64,000 bases of DNA. It comes from Chloroflexota bacterium (GTDB taxonomy: Bacteria; Chloroflexota; Anaerolineae; Aggregatilineales; Phototrophicaceae). The notes under the pieces were generated by a model that did not search any database, was not told the origin of the DNA, and saw only the letters and a list, made by a program, of their open reading frames with translations. The position numbers and the translations under genes were made by a program. The number at the start of each line of letters is the position of its first letter. Within the stretch, counting starts at the first letter, position 1. The stretch covers positions 94,336 through 158,335 of the forward strand of contig JAPPFH010000002.1 in the NCBI GenBank assembly GCA_028875185.1, in the 5' to 3' direction. Below are positions 1 through 9,446 of this stretch, in pieces.

Positions 1-651
1 CACCGTGCGCACATCGGCGAAATCAAGGTTGATCAAGCCGGGCACGGTAATCAGTTCGGAGATCCCCTGGATGCCTTGGCGCAGCACATCATCCGCCAAG
101 GAGAAGGCTTGCTGCAGGGTTGAGCGCTTATCCGCCATTTGCAGCAGTCGGTCATTGGGAATCACGATCAGCGTATCGACCTGGCTCTTTAGCGCTTCAA
201 TGCCGGTCTTGGCCAATTGGGCGCGGCGCGTTCCCTCAAAAGTGAAAGGGCGGGTCACAACGCCGATTGTCAGCGCGCCGAGTTCTTTGGCGATCTGCGC
301 GATGACCGGCGAGGCGCCGGTGCCCGTGCCGCCGCCCATGCCACAAGCGACGAAAATCATGTCGGAGCCGCGCAGTACCTCAAGCAGATCTTCCGAGCTT
401 TCTTCGGCGGCTTTACGCCCGATCTCCGGATTGCCGCCAGCGCCCAGCCCGCGCGTCAGCTTGTCGCCAATGCGGACGCGCGTCTTCGCCTTGGACAGCA
501 TCAATGCTTGGTTATCGGTGTTGACTGCGATAAATTCGACGCCGCCCAGTCCTTCGTTGATCATGCGATTGACGGCGTTGCCTCCGCCACCGCCAACACC
601 AACGACTTTGATCTGCGCGAAGTTTTCTCCAGTTATCAAATCATTGACCAT
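1..651 (-). CDS. ftsZ: Cell division protein FtsZ (N-terminal part, cut by window edge)
   Basis: FtsZ is the tubulin-like GTPase that polymerises at mid-cell to form the division ring. The 217 codons seen cover the GTPase domain. A glycine-rich nucleotide loop ([14 protein letters not shown]) lies near residue 15 and the tubulin signature [12 protein letters not shown] near residue 105. The frame stays open to base 1, so the C-terminal half lies outside the window. The ATG at 651-649 gives the normal FtsZ N-terminus, with a purine-rich GGGTAG just upstream. It is the last visible gene of the division cluster, about 130 bp after ftsA, and probably also has its own promoter in that gap. The assignment is certain. 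Confidence 0.97.
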   Translation of the reverse strand, partial: MVNDLITGENFAQIKVVGVGGGGGNAVNRMINEGLGGVEFIAVNTDNQALMLSKAKTRVRIGDKLTRGLGAGGNPEIGRKAAEESSEDLLEVLRGSDMIFVACGMGGGTGTGASPVIAQIAKELGALTIGVVTRPFTFEGTRRAQLAKTGIEALKSQVDTLIVIPNDRLLQMADKRSTLQQAFSLADDVLRQGIQGISELITVPGLINLDFADVRTV

Positions 652-710
652 AATGTCTACCCTCGTGTATCAGCGCGTTGAGCCAACGCGCGCGACTTTA
701 CCCACTGGTC

Positions 711-738
711 ATTGTACGCGTATTAGCGGCGTGCGCAA
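711..738 (-). promoter_or_regulatory. Candidate sigma-70 promoter for ftsZ
   Basis: On the minus strand, TTGCGC (738-733) and TACAAT (716-711) are separated by 16 bp and sit about 60 bp upstream of the ftsZ ATG in the ftsA-ftsZ gap. The match is by eye only; it would let ftsZ be made above the level of the rest of the cluster. Confidence 0.4.
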
Positions 739-783
739 TTCAAATACGCGGCAATAATTCACATTAATTTTCGGCTCCGCTTC

Positions 784-2019
784 TCAATCATCTTGCGGCA
801 AAAAGCGGCGTAGTATCTCATTCATACGGCGCCCCCACTGGTTCACCGGAATGCCCATCGTATCGACCGTTTCCGGCTCGACCATGGCATCCATCTCCAA
901 GCCAAGCCGCAGCAATCCAACGCTGGTGCTGTAAGACGGGTTCTTGAGCGTATCGGCGATACCGGTGATTTTCTCTGGATGCGCCAGACGCACCGGCATA
1001 TTGAGAATCCGCGACGACAGATCGCGATAACCGGGCAGTTGCGAACTTCCGCCGGTTATGACCGCGCCCGCCCGCAATAAGCCCGCATAACCCGACCGCT
1101 TTATCTCTTTTTCCAGCAGCTCAAAGATCTCCTCGAAGCGCGCCTCAATCACCATCGCCAGATCGCGGCGCGATACCGGCAGAATCTCCCCGCCGAATGG
1201 CTCGACCGGGAAGACCTCCGATTCGCTCACCGCGTTCATATCGGCATGCCCGCGTTGTATCTTGACTTGCTCTGCCAAGCCGAAGGGTACGCGCATCCAG
1301 TAGGTGATGTCTTGCGTGACGTGGTTGCCGCCGACCGGTATGATCGCTGTATGCCAGACGGTGCCGTCAATGAAGATGGCCAGATCAGTTGTGCCGCCGC
1401 CAATATCGATGACCACCGCCCCCATTTCGCGTTCATGGCTTGTCAATACAGCGTCGCCAGCCGCCAGCGGATTAAGAATGAAGCGATCCACCAGTACGCC
1501 GGCCGATTCCACCGCGTCTTCGAGGTTGGCCAAGCTCGTTGTCGAGGCGGTGATAATATGCGCGTCCACTTCGAGGCGGAAGCAATGCATGCCCAGCGGG
1601 CTGCGGATGCCCTCCTGCCCATCCAAGGTATAGCTGCGCGGTACGACGTGCAAAATCTCGCGGTTATGAGGAATGGCGATATTGCGGGCGACGCTCATCG
1701 CCTTGTCCAAATCTTCCGCTCCCACGCTTCGCGTACCGGCGATGGTCGCCAAACCGCGGCTGGTCAGCGACGATATATGGCTGCCAGCTACGCTGACAAA
1801 AGCGCGGTTGATATCATATCCGCTGGACTTCTCCGCCTCGCGTACTGACTTGGCAATGGCGGATGAGAGCGCGCCAACATCATTGACAACGCCCTTCTTC
1901 ATCCCGTCGCTCGGCGCAATGCCCAAACCGACGACATACACATCTTCAGGACGCACCTCGCCAACAATCGTACAAATCTTGTGAGTGCCAACATCAAGGC
2001 CTACTACTAAGTCACCCAT
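784..2019 (-). CDS. ftsA: Cell division protein FtsA
   Basis: FtsA is an actin-fold ATPase that tethers FtsZ filaments to the inner face of the membrane. The 411-residue length is normal. The N-terminus VVGLDVGTHKICTIVGE is the phosphate-1 motif, VVIDIGGGTTDLAIF (around residue 205) the phosphate-2 motif, and ITGGSSQLPGY (around 320) the adenosine motif. The last 15 residues (WGRRMNEILRRFL) form an Arg-rich amphipathic helix, the usual membrane anchor. It starts 6 bp after the ftsQ stop, so the two are probably co-transcribed. Confidence 0.97.
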   Translation of the reverse strand: MGDLVVGLDVGTHKICTIVGEVRPEDVYVVGLGIAPSDGMKKGVVNDVGALSSAIAKSVREAEKSSGYDINRAFVSVAGSHISSLTSRGLATIAGTRSVGAEDLDKAMSVARNIAIPHNREILHVVPRSYTLDGQEGIRSPLGMHCFRLEVDAHIITASTTSLANLEDAVESAGVLVDRFILNPLAAGDAVLTSHEREMGAVVIDIGGGTTDLAIFIDGTVWHTAIIPVGGNHVTQDITYWMRVPFGLAEQVKIQRGHADMNAVSESEVFPVEPFGGEILPVSRRDLAMVIEARFEEIFELLEKEIKRSGYAGLLRAGAVITGGSSQLPGYRDLSSRILNMPVRLAHPEKITGIADTLKNPSYSTSVGLLRLGLEMDAMVEPETVDTMGIPVNQWGRRMNEILRRFLPQDD

Positions 2020-2025
2020 GGCGAT

Positions 2026-2856
2026 CTAAAGCTCCCATAATACGCTGTAGAATGGCGCGGCGAAGTTCGCGATATTCAGTTCGGCAATCGGAATCGCGCG
2101 ACTAATAATGTTCTCCACCAGCACCTTGTACATTTTGACTTTCTCGCTCATCACCTTGGCCGACTCACTGCCCATCCAGACTTGCCAACCCAATTCATTG
2201 GTCCAACCCAAGCCGTGTACGGGATGGAAACTCAGGTGCTCGCCCGGCGGCAAGATGTCCTTCAACCGCAGCGCGCCCAATACCTTGTCTCCGGTGAAGT
2301 CATCCGCGCTTGGCTTCGGTCCTGCGCTATCGTCCGCTATGAGATAGACGTGCAGAAGGTTCGGCATCTCGGCGCGGGCGTGCATCACCCGTCCCTGTAT
2401 ATCAATCCAGGTCTCCGCGCCCGCGTCCGACCAAACGATGGCGGGTTGCCGCTCTTGCACATCAATCGTTATCAAGTTGGGGGGCCAGCCAAGCTCGACC
2501 GAAATATCGGCGATCGATGAAGACCGCAGCACGCGCTGGCGAATCTGCTCAGGATCCAGCCAAAACATGTGATAATCGGCGATATCGGAGAACGCGAATA
2601 CCTCCTCGCTCGTGATGTGGTTGTTACCCCGGACTTGAATCGACCGCACATAAAAAACATCGCTGGAAAAGAACAGCAGCAGGATGAGAACGAACAAGAC
2701 AAACATGATGGCGCTAGATACGCGCCAGCGCGTGATTCCGCGGCTTCGCTCGGTTCGCGCCGCCGGTCGCTTCGGCGTCGTGCCAGGCGCAACCCGGTAC
2801 AGTACGCCGGGCGCGCGATCCGGCTGCCGCCTATGTGCTTGGACATGACTCGCCAC
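2026..2856 (-). CDS. ftsQ: Cell division protein FtsQ/DivIB
   Basis: FtsQ is a bitopic membrane protein that links early and late divisome proteins through its extracytoplasmic POTRA and beta domains. The 276 residues contain an Arg-rich cytoplasmic tail (1-45), one hydrophobic segment (about 49-66, IMFVLFVLILLLFF), then a POTRA domain starting VRSIQVRGNNHITSEEV and the beta-domain motif VQERQPAIVW. The start is a GTG at 2856 preceded by GGAAG at about 7 bp spacing. It lies between murB and ftsA, the classic position in the division cluster. Confidence 0.93.
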   Translation of the reverse strand: MASHVQAHRRQPDRAPGVLYRVAPGTTPKRPAARTERSRGITRWRVSSAIMFVLFVLILLLFFSSDVFYVRSIQVRGNNHITSEEVFAFSDIADYHMFWLDPEQIRQRVLRSSSIADISVELGWPPNLITIDVQERQPAIVWSDAGAETWIDIQGRVMHARAEMPNLLHVYLIADDSAGPKPSADDFTGDKVLGALRLKDILPPGEHLSFHPVHGLGWTNELGWQVWMGSESAKVMSEKVKMYKVLVENIISRAIPIAELNIANFAAPFYSVLWEL

Positions 2857-2954
2857 TCGGGGTCTTCCACTGGTCGCTGGATGCAGGCGCCGCTCAATTC
2901 GGGCTTCAGTGTACTATCGCTCAAAGCACGGCGCAATCTAACTGGGGCGCAATA

Positions 2955-3881
2955 TCAGTCCCAATCGCCGAGTGTCTGAATCTCCAGCTCCAGCGCGACA
3001 CCGGTGGCTTTGGCGACTCGTTCCCGCACCTGGCGAATGAGTTCAGAGTAATCGCTAGCGGTCGCGCCGTCGCCAGTGTTGACAAAGAAATTGGCATGAA
3101 CCGCGGACACTTGAACCGAACCGACCCGCAGTCCCTTTAAGCCAGTGGATTCAATCAATCGTCCGGCGAAGTCTCCCGGCGGATTCTTGAAGATGCTGCC
3201 AAGGCTGGCGCCCGGCGGCTGGGTGCGGCGCCGGTAGTCGTTGTATTGGTCCATACGTTCTTGAATTGCTTCTGGTTTATCGCGTTCTAATCTAAACGCG
3301 GCTTTCATCACGAAGAAGCGCCTGTCGCCGCGAACTTTGAGCTGCGAATGGCGATAGCCGAATTGCATGCCCAGCGTCTCAATCCGGCGCTCTCCGAGAT
3401 CCCCGTCTAGAATGAGCGTCCTTGCGAGCGACCGGGCGATATCGCTCCCATGCGCGCCGGCGTTATTGACCACGGCGCCGCCTACCGTACCCGGGACCGC
3501 AATGGCCCATTCCATACCGCTTAGCCCGTTTTCCTGGCAATAGCGCGCGAGGCGAATGAGATTGGTTCCGCTGCTGGCAGTGACGATGCCCGCTTCCGCT
3601 TCGATTTCGTGACTGATTGCTGTAGCGCGATTGATGATGGTCAATCCGCGGATGCCGGCGTCCGACACCAGGATATTGGCGCCGCCGCCAATGACAGTCA
3701 CGGCAAGCCCTCGCTGCCAAGCCTGCCGCGCGAGTTCGAGTGTTTCGCTGTAATCGGGATCTTTGGCAATGTGAAGATAATCGGCCGGTCCGCCAAGGCG
3801 CGCGGCGGTAAAACGCGCCAGCGATTGACCTGTCTGCAGCCCGTCAATCGAAGCCGCATCCCACGAGGGCATCGGGCTCAT
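2955..3881 (-). CDS. murB: UDP-N-acetylenolpyruvoylglucosamine reductase MurB
   Basis: MurB is the FAD-dependent cytoplasmic enzyme that reduces UDP-GlcNAc-enolpyruvate to UDP-MurNAc. The 308-residue protein shows the FAD-binding segment (TVIGGGANILVSD), the GMEWAIAVPGTVGGAVVNNAGAH region and the C-terminal GASLGSIFKNPPGDFAGRLI motif with its Ser/Lys. The frame is open much further upstream, but that extension is a shadow of murC. The ATG at 3881 overlaps the murC stop as ATGA, which fixes the start and implies translational coupling. Confidence 0.96.
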   Translation of the reverse strand: MSPMPSWDAASIDGLQTGQSLARFTAARLGGPADYLHIAKDPDYSETLELARQAWQRGLAVTVIGGGANILVSDAGIRGLTIINRATAISHEIEAEAGIVTASSGTNLIRLARYCQENGLSGMEWAIAVPGTVGGAVVNNAGAHGSDIARSLARTLILDGDLGERRIETLGMQFGYRHSQLKVRGDRRFFVMKAAFRLERDKPEAIQERMDQYNDYRRRTQPPGASLGSIFKNPPGDFAGRLIESTGLKGLRVGSVQVSAVHANFFVNTGDGATASDYSELIRQVRERVAKATGVALELEIQTLGDWD

Positions 3882-5260
3882 GACCGCTCTGCGAGGAATT
3901 TGTCCGCAATCAGATTGGCGTCGCCCGCGCTGAAAATCAATACAGCTGCCGGCGCGCGGACTTTGCGGCGCAATATGTCGGCAGCAGCATCGAACGAGGG
4001 CACGTAGTCTGCGCGGCATTCGATTGACATGGCCTTCACCAGCGCCTCGCTGGAAACGCCCTTGAGCGGCGCCTCGCGCGCGGCGAAGATGGGTGTAACC
4101 AGCACGCCTTGCGCGTCCGCAAACGCTGTGACAAAACCCCGCCAAAACTGTTTTACGCGGGAATACGTATGCGGCTGCCAAACAGCCCAGATTTGACACT
4201 CGGGAAAATGCAGGCGCGCCGCCTCGATATTGACCCTGATTTCGCTGGGATGGTGCGCGTAATCATCAATCACGGTCACGCCGTCGCGCTCGCCGCGGAC
4301 CTCGAATCGCCGAGCTGTCGCCCGGAAACTGGATAGCGCATCGGCGCTTTCCTCGGGGCTGACGCCGCGCCGCTCCGCTGCGGCAATCGCCGCCAGCGCG
4401 TTCAATACATTGTGCGCGCCGGGTACGCCCAGCGTCAATTCGGCGCGCGGCGAACTATGGCGCAATATACTGGCGATAACTGACCCGCCGCTGAATCGCA
4501 GATCCTCCGCCCGCCATTCCGCCGCCGCGTTGTTGATGCCGTATGTGGTCAGATTGCCCCCGCCAGCTTGATGCGCTTCAGCGATTGACAGCGCCGCGTC
4601 GTCATCAGCGCAGGCCACCAAATGTCCCTCAGGCGCAATGGCGTCGACGAAAATCCGGAACGCGATAAGCGTCTGCGCAGGCGTCTTGAAGAAATCGGGA
4701 TGGTCGTGCTCAACATTGGTTACGACGGCAAGCTGCGGGCGCAGCCCATGGAACATATTGTCATACTCATCGGCTTCGATGACGAAAGACGGTCCCTGGC
4801 CGACTCCGGCGTTCGTTCCCCAATTTGCCAGTGTGCCGCCGACAATAAAACTCGGATCTTGAGCCGCGCGCTTCAGGACATGAATGATCATGGAGGTCGT
4901 CGTTGTCTTGCCATGTGTGCCCGCGATCGCAATCGTATCGCAATTATGAAGGATCGCGCCCATAAAGTCCTTGCGAGTGTAGACCGGGATATTCCGCGCT
5001 CGCGCAGCCAAGATCTCGACGTGGTCGGCGGCGGCGGCTGATGTGGCCAAGACCACATCGGCGCCTTTGACATGCCGCTCGTCATGACCAACAGAGACGC
5101 GCGCGCCAGCGGCCGCCAAAGCCGCTGTAAGCGGGTTGCCCTTCAAGTCCGACCCGCTCACGGTGTAGCCACGCTCCAGCAGAATCCGCGCAATCGCCGA
5201 CAAACCGGCGCCGCCAATCCCGATGAAGTGAATGCGTTGGCTCGTTTCCAGCTTCAGCAT
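3878..5260 (-). CDS. murC: UDP-N-acetylmuramate--L-alanine ligase MurC
   Basis: MurC joins L-alanine to UDP-MurNAc with ATP, the first stem-peptide step. The 460 residues show the Rossmann-like start IHFIGIGGAGLSAIARIL, the ATP P-loop IAGTHGKTTTTSM (about residue 113), the central-domain EADEYDNMF motif and the C-terminal ligase motif DDYAHHPSEI. The ATG at 5260 gives the standard N-terminus. It is downstream of murG and overlaps murB by 4 bp. Confidence 0.97.
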   Translation of the reverse strand: MLKLETSQRIHFIGIGGAGLSAIARILLERGYTVSGSDLKGNPLTAALAAAGARVSVGHDERHVKGADVVLATSAAAADHVEILAARARNIPVYTRKDFMGAILHNCDTIAIAGTHGKTTTTSMIIHVLKRAAQDPSFIVGGTLANWGTNAGVGQGPSFVIEADEYDNMFHGLRPQLAVVTNVEHDHPDFFKTPAQTLIAFRIFVDAIAPEGHLVACADDDAALSIAEAHQAGGGNLTTYGINNAAAEWRAEDLRFSGGSVIASILRHSSPRAELTLGVPGAHNVLNALAAIAAAERRGVSPEESADALSSFRATARRFEVRGERDGVTVIDDYAHHPSEIRVNIEAARLHFPECQIWAVWQPHTYSRVKQFWRGFVTAFADAQGVLVTPIFAAREAPLKGVSSEALVKAMSIECRADYVPSFDAAADILRRKVRAPAAVLIFSAGDANLIADKFLAERS

Positions 5261-5322
5261 CTATCGGCAATGCCTTTCCCATTCGCGCGTCTAATGGCGG
5301 GCAAGCACGGTCCGATTGCAGT

Positions 5323-6426
5323 TCAACTCGCGCTTGTTTCCATCAATAGCCCCGCCAAGGCGGCCGCGCCATCGCGCTCGCCCAGCGCCCGCGAGCGCCG
5401 GCTCATCTCGCTTAGCCGCGCGTCGTCATGCAGTAGCGCGGTTACGGAGTCATACAGCTTGGCTGGCAAGTCTTCATCGTTCAACTGAATCGCCGCGCCC
5501 CGCTTGCATAGATAATCAGCATTCACCTTCTGATAGCGCCAGGCGTGCGGATAAGGCGCCAGGATCGCTGGCAGACCAAATAGCGGGAGCTCCGCCAGCG
5601 TGCTGGCGCCCGCGCGGCATACGACCAAATCAGCGGCGGCCAGCGCCAGCCCCATATCGTCGTGCAAATAGGGGAAGGCTTGATAGTCGGGGTGGTCCGC
5701 CAATTCGCCCGCCGCCTGCAACGCTCGCTCCCAATCCAGCTCGCCAGTGATATGCAGGATCTGCGCGCCATCATCCAGCAAGTGCCCGAGATGCGCTGCC
5801 AGCGCGATATTGATGCTGCGAGCGCCGCGGCTGCCGCCAAAGACCAGCAGAGTCCTGCGCGTCGAATCCAGCGTGAAGCGCTCAAGCGCCTTTTCGCGCG
5901 TCGCTGTCAGCCGGCTGCCTTGCAGGGGATAGCCGGTGACGACCGTTTTCCCCGGTGGAAAATACCGCGCTGACGTCTCAACCGAGATGGCGATGATCGC
6001 GGCGAAATGCCGCAAGACTTTGATTGTCAAGCCCGGTTCAATATCGGGCAGGTGGATGACGATGGGAATGCCGAGCGCGCGCGCGGACAGCGCCACGGGC
6101 AAGTTGGCCCAGCCACCTGTAAGCAGAATGACTCGCGGACGGATCTGTAATAGCTTAACCAGCGATTGAATTGAGCCGACGCCTAATTTTACCAGGCTGT
6201 TCGCGGCGCGGAGCGGATTGACGCCGTGCAAGGGTCCGGCGAAGACTTCATGATAGTCGTCGAAGTCAAGCGCCGATTGCAGAACCAGCTCGCGTTCCAT
6301 GCCGCCTGCCGAGCCGACGAAGTGCAGCTCCGGCGCCTTACCGTGGTCCCGCCGCAGCGCTTGGGCGGTCGCCAGCGCGGGATAAACGTGCCCGCCGGTT
6401 CCGCCAGCTCCGATCAAGATTCGCAA
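5323..6426 (-). CDS. murG: UDP-GlcNAc:lipid I N-acetylglucosaminyltransferase MurG
   Basis: MurG adds GlcNAc to lipid I at the inner membrane face, completing lipid II. The N-terminal motif GAGGTGGHVYPALA and the C-terminal motifs LVFGGSRGARSIN and CRAGASTLAELPLFGLPAIL are typical GT28 signatures. The likely start is a TTG at 6426-6424, giving MRILIGAGGTGGHVYPA and preceded by GGAG at about 8 bp; length is then 367 residues. An ATG further upstream (6471) would add 15 poorly supported residues. The TTG start lies 89 bp inside the end of ftsW, an unusually long overlap. Confidence 0.95.
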   Translation of the reverse strand: MRILIGAGGTGGHVYPALATAQALRRDHGKAPELHFVGSAGGMERELVLQSALDFDDYHEVFAGPLHGVNPLRAANSLVKLGVGSIQSLVKLLQIRPRVILLTGGWANLPVALSARALGIPIVIHLPDIEPGLTIKVLRHFAAIIAISVETSARYFPPGKTVVTGYPLQGSRLTATREKALERFTLDSTRRTLLVFGGSRGARSINIALAAHLGHLLDDGAQILHITGELDWERALQAAGELADHPDYQAFPYLHDDMGLALAAADLVVCRAGASTLAELPLFGLPAILAPYPHAWRYQKVNADYLCKRGAAIQLNDEDLPAKLYDSVTALLHDDARLSEMSRRSRALGERDGAAALAGLLMETSAS

Positions 6427-7660
6427 TATCGCTTCTCCGTTCCGCAGTTGATTTCCGCCGCGTCGCCACACGATAGACGCTCAGCATCAATCCAACGCCG
6501 ATCATCACCACCAGCAGCGAAGAACCGCCGAAGCTGATTAGGGGCAAGGGCACACCGGTTGAGGGAACGGCGCCCGTCATTACGGCGATGTTCAGCAGCG
6601 CCTGGACAATCACCCAGGACGTGAAACCGACGCAGAGCAGCGAGCCGAAGTTGTCCTTGGCGCGGCGCGCAAATTGGAAGCCGCGGATGGCGAAGACTAT
6701 GTACAAGGAGACAACAATGGCGGCGCCCAGGACGCCAAGCTCCTCGCCAATAATGGCGAAAATGCTATCCGTATGAGGCGCCGGCAACGCCCCGAATTTC
6801 TGCTCCGAGTGACCGATGCCTACGCCGATCCAACCGCCGCGCAAAAATGCGGTGATCGCCTGCAGCGTATGGTAATCCGATAAGGTGACATCGCTGAAGC
6901 CGGCCAGAAAGTCGGCGATGCGCTGCTGCGCATAGGGCCGGCTTTCAATCACAATCACCGACACGACGCCGGCCAATCCGCCCACCGCTCCCATCTGTAT
7001 AATGTTGGCGCCGGCGACAAAGTACATGACGCCCGCTGTTAGCGCGACAATCGCCGCCGAACTTAGATCCGGCTGCGATACGATAAGGCCGCTCAATGTA
7101 CCCACAACGATCATAAACGGTATGAGGCCGAAAAAGAAGTTGTCAACCCGGGTGTTCTTGGAGCCCAGCCACGCGGCCATGTAGAGCACAGTTGCAAACT
7201 CCGCCAGCTCTCCCGGTTGAAAGCGCCCGCCGCTGAACGAGCGCTGGGCGCCGAATTTGACCTCGCCGAATAAGCGCACGGCAACCAGCAGCACAATTGT
7301 CAGCAGCAGCAGCCAAAAGGCGAATCGCTTCCAAAAGCGGTAATCGATCGCGGCAAATATGAGCAACGCCGTCACTGACAGTACGACATTGCGCAGATGT
7401 TCCTCCACGAAAAAGCCGGTCGCCGTGCCGTAGGTATTGTTGCTCCAGTCCCAGGTTGAGCTGAACACCATCAGCGAACCTATAGCCAACAATAAGAGGA
7501 CTGCCGCCACCATGGGTTTGTCCAGCGTCGCCAGAAAGCGCCGCCTCTGAAATGCGGCCGAGCGGGCGCCAGAGGCGCTTTCCGCCGAGGGAAAGACGCC
7601 CCGTCGAATCGCGCGGCGGATGCGACGCTGTCTGGCGTCATGCTTGTGTCGCTCAGTCAT
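6338..7660 (-). CDS. ftsW: Lipid II polymerase / division protein FtsW (SEDS family)
   Basis: SEDS proteins are multi-pass membrane glycosyltransferases that polymerise lipid II; in this context FtsW acts in septal wall synthesis. The 440 residues begin with an Arg-rich cytoplasmic tail of about 60 residues, followed by roughly ten hydrophobic helices. The family motifs GRFQPGELAEFATVLY and VPLPLISFGGSSLL are present, as is the IGEELGVLGA segment. The ATG at 7660 has GGAG 6 bp upstream and is preferred over an ATG 105 bp further up. The last 30 residues are Arg/Ser-rich and are encoded within the murG overlap. RodA is the paralogue alternative; the cluster position favours FtsW. Confidence 0.92.
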   Translation of the reverse strand: MTERHKHDARQRRIRRAIRRGVFPSAESASGARSAAFQRRRFLATLDKPMVAAVLLLLAIGSLMVFSSTWDWSNNTYGTATGFFVEEHLRNVVLSVTALLIFAAIDYRFWKRFAFWLLLLTIVLLVAVRLFGEVKFGAQRSFSGGRFQPGELAEFATVLYMAAWLGSKNTRVDNFFFGLIPFMIVVGTLSGLIVSQPDLSSAAIVALTAGVMYFVAGANIIQMGAVGGLAGVVSVIVIESRPYAQQRIADFLAGFSDVTLSDYHTLQAITAFLRGGWIGVGIGHSEQKFGALPAPHTDSIFAIIGEELGVLGAAIVVSLYIVFAIRGFQFARRAKDNFGSLLCVGFTSWVIVQALLNIAVMTGAVPSTGVPLPLISFGGSSLLVVMIGVGLMLSVYRVATRRKSTAERRSDIANLDRSWRNRRARLSRAGDRPSAAAGPR

Positions 7661-7857
7661 AGCGTCTCCATATGGGATTGGCGAATCGGCCGGTATCGAT
7701 TGCCAAACGCAAGCCGCCCCCTGCTGACAAACTTCCCTTTTTAATGCTTTGGGTCGCGTAGACACTGATCATCGGAAGGGCTGCGGCCGCCTTTAGACTT
7801 GGCAAATTCACTGTATTGCCGCTCATGCTCCTACCGCCGGCTGAATGATGATGACCA
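7661..7857. repeat. murD-ftsW gap with a GGGTCGCGTAG-type repeat copy
   Basis: This 197-bp gap holds GGGTCGCGTAGACACTGA at 7751-7768, an 18-base identity with the copy at 13918-13935. Both copies are flanked by a pyrimidine arm (TTCCCTT here) and a purine arm (GGAAGGG here) that can pair. No credible gene is seen in the gap. Confidence 0.6.
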
Positions 7858-9267
7858 TTATAGTTGAGAAACCAATTGACGAAAGTGATCCCCGCGCTCG
7901 GCGAAATCCTCATAGGCATCGTAGCTGGTGCCGCCCGGCGAAAGCAGAACGACATCGCCGGCTTTGGCCACTTCCGCCGCCTTTTCCACCGCCTGTTCCA
8001 ACGTCTGCGCGCGCGAAACCTTGCCGTCGCCGACGCGCATCTTCGACAGCAGCTTCATCACCTTGGTCGACACTTGTTTGTCGCCGTCGTCGCCGAAGAC
8101 GATGATATGCCGCGCTTTGCGCAAAGCAAACGACATCGCCGCTTCCCAGGGCAAGTCTTTATCAGTGCCGCCGATAAGGAGCACAAGCGGCTCATCATAG
8201 CTCGCCAGTGCGGCCAGGGTGCGTTCGGGCGCCGTGGCGATGCTATCATTCACCCAGGCGACGCCCTTGAGCGAGCGCACTGTTTCCAGGCGGTGCTCAA
8301 TCGGGCTGAAGGCGCGTATCGCTTCTTGCATTACATCGGGCGCAAGGCCTGGTCGGTCGATTGCCAATCCCATCGAGCCGGTGATCGCGCAGGCAGCCAG
8401 CACATTCAAGACATTGTGATCGCCACGCAGCGGGATGTCGTTCCGCTCGCAGACGACATGGGGGCTCGCGTTATAACTGGCGGAGCCGGCGACTAGCAGT
8501 CGCCCCCCCAGCATGAAGGCGCCATCCGGCATCATCTCGTATTGGCTGAATGCCAGCAGTTCGCCCGCGACGATTTGTTCAAGGGATCTGCTTCCCTCGT
8601 CATCCCAGCCGAGCACCGCTACATCGCCAGGACCCTGGTAGCGCAGTATATTGGCTTTCGCCGACGCATAACTCTCGAAGCTCCCGTGCCTGTCAAGGTG
8701 GTTGGGTGTCAAATTGAGCACCGCGCCGACTTGTGGGCTCCTCGTCATCAACTCCAGTTGAAAACTGGAAAGCTCCATGACGACAATATCATTTGCCTTG
8801 ATGCGCGGCAGGTCCCCGATCAGCGGATTGCCGATGTTGCCGCCCAGCCACACCTTGTAGCCAGCCCGTTTCACGATGCTGGCCACCAGCACGGTCGTAG
8901 TGGTCTTGCCGGCGCTGCCGGTAATGCCAATCACCGGCGCCGGGCAGCGCTCGATGAAGAGCTGCGCGTCATTGGTGAAATGTATGCCGCGTCTGCGCGC
9001 CAACTTCAGCACCGGGAGATCCAGCGGGACACCGCCGGAAACGCAGACGCAGCGCGCCCCGTCCAAGACTTCGTTCCGATGCCCGCCGAGCTGAAAGCGG
9101 ACGCCCGGAAAGTCGCGGCGCCGCAGCCCCAACTCCTTTGCGCTGCGGCTGTCCGTTATCGTGACCTCAGCGCCCGCCGTCGGCAGCCAGCGCGCCAAGG
9201 CTTTGCCACCCCGGCCAAAGCCAAATACAACAACTCTTTTTCCAGCCAGGGAATCTCGTTCAGGCAT
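7858..9267 (-). CDS. murD: UDP-N-acetylmuramoylalanine--D-glutamate ligase MurD
   Basis: MurD adds D-glutamate to UDP-MurNAc-L-Ala using ATP. The 469 residues show the N-terminal Rossmann segment VVVFGFGRGGKALARWL, the P-loop ITGSAGKTTTTVLVASI (around residue 116), the central TPNHLDRHGSFESYASAKANI motif (quoted in part; TPNHLDRH is diagnostic) and the C-terminal LLIGGTDKDLPW and LLSPGGTSYDAYEDFAERG segments. The ATG at 9267 gives the normal start. About 180 bp separate it from mraY, so it may be transcribed separately from the upstream half of the cluster. Confidence 0.96.
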   Translation of the reverse strand: MPERDSLAGKRVVVFGFGRGGKALARWLPTAGAEVTITDSRSAKELGLRRRDFPGVRFQLGGHRNEVLDGARCVCVSGGVPLDLPVLKLARRRGIHFTNDAQLFIERCPAPVIGITGSAGKTTTTVLVASIVKRAGYKVWLGGNIGNPLIGDLPRIKANDIVVMELSSFQLELMTRSPQVGAVLNLTPNHLDRHGSFESYASAKANILRYQGPGDVAVLGWDDEGSRSLEQIVAGELLAFSQYEMMPDGAFMLGGRLLVAGSASYNASPHVVCERNDIPLRGDHNVLNVLAACAITGSMGLAIDRPGLAPDVMQEAIRAFSPIEHRLETVRSLKGVAWVNDSIATAPERTLAALASYDEPLVLLIGGTDKDLPWEAAMSFALRKARHIIVFGDDGDKQVSTKVMKLLSKMRVGDGKVSRAQTLEQAVEKAAEVAKAGDVVLLSPGGTSYDAYEDFAERGDHFRQLVSQL

Positions 9268-9315
9268 TTTCGCGAGGCGATCTCTTTCCCGTGCGCGAAA
9301 TAAGGAACATGTTCA

Positions 9316-9321
9316 ATTATA
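9316..9321 (-). promoter_or_regulatory. Candidate -10 element upstream of murD
   Basis: A perfect TATAAT on the minus strand (9321-9316), about 50 bp before the murD ATG, in the only sizeable gap inside the division cluster. No convincing -35 hexamer was found at the right distance, so this is tentative. Confidence 0.3.
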
Positions 9322-9446
9322 GTGGATTGGTCTTTTGCGGTTTGGCGTCAAGCAGCCAATTCGCATTGAATGGGCTGTCCGTTACTGGACGTGAGAACCC
9401 GCCATTCGCCCCCCATACCCGGCCCCGTCCGCTAAGCCGCCGCGTC

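Noticed and set aside
2569-2979. Long frames antisense to the mur/fts and nuo genes
   Set aside because: They are shadows of strongly conserved genes on the opposite strand, caused by high GC content.
3882-4199. Longer murB with a start at 4199
   Set aside because: The extra 106 residues are out-of-frame murC; the ATGA overlap at 3881 gives the normal MurB start.
7661-7955. Small minus-strand frame overlapping murD end (about 100 codons)
   Set aside because: No ribosome site or recognisable domain; it is mostly murD in another frame plus the repeat.
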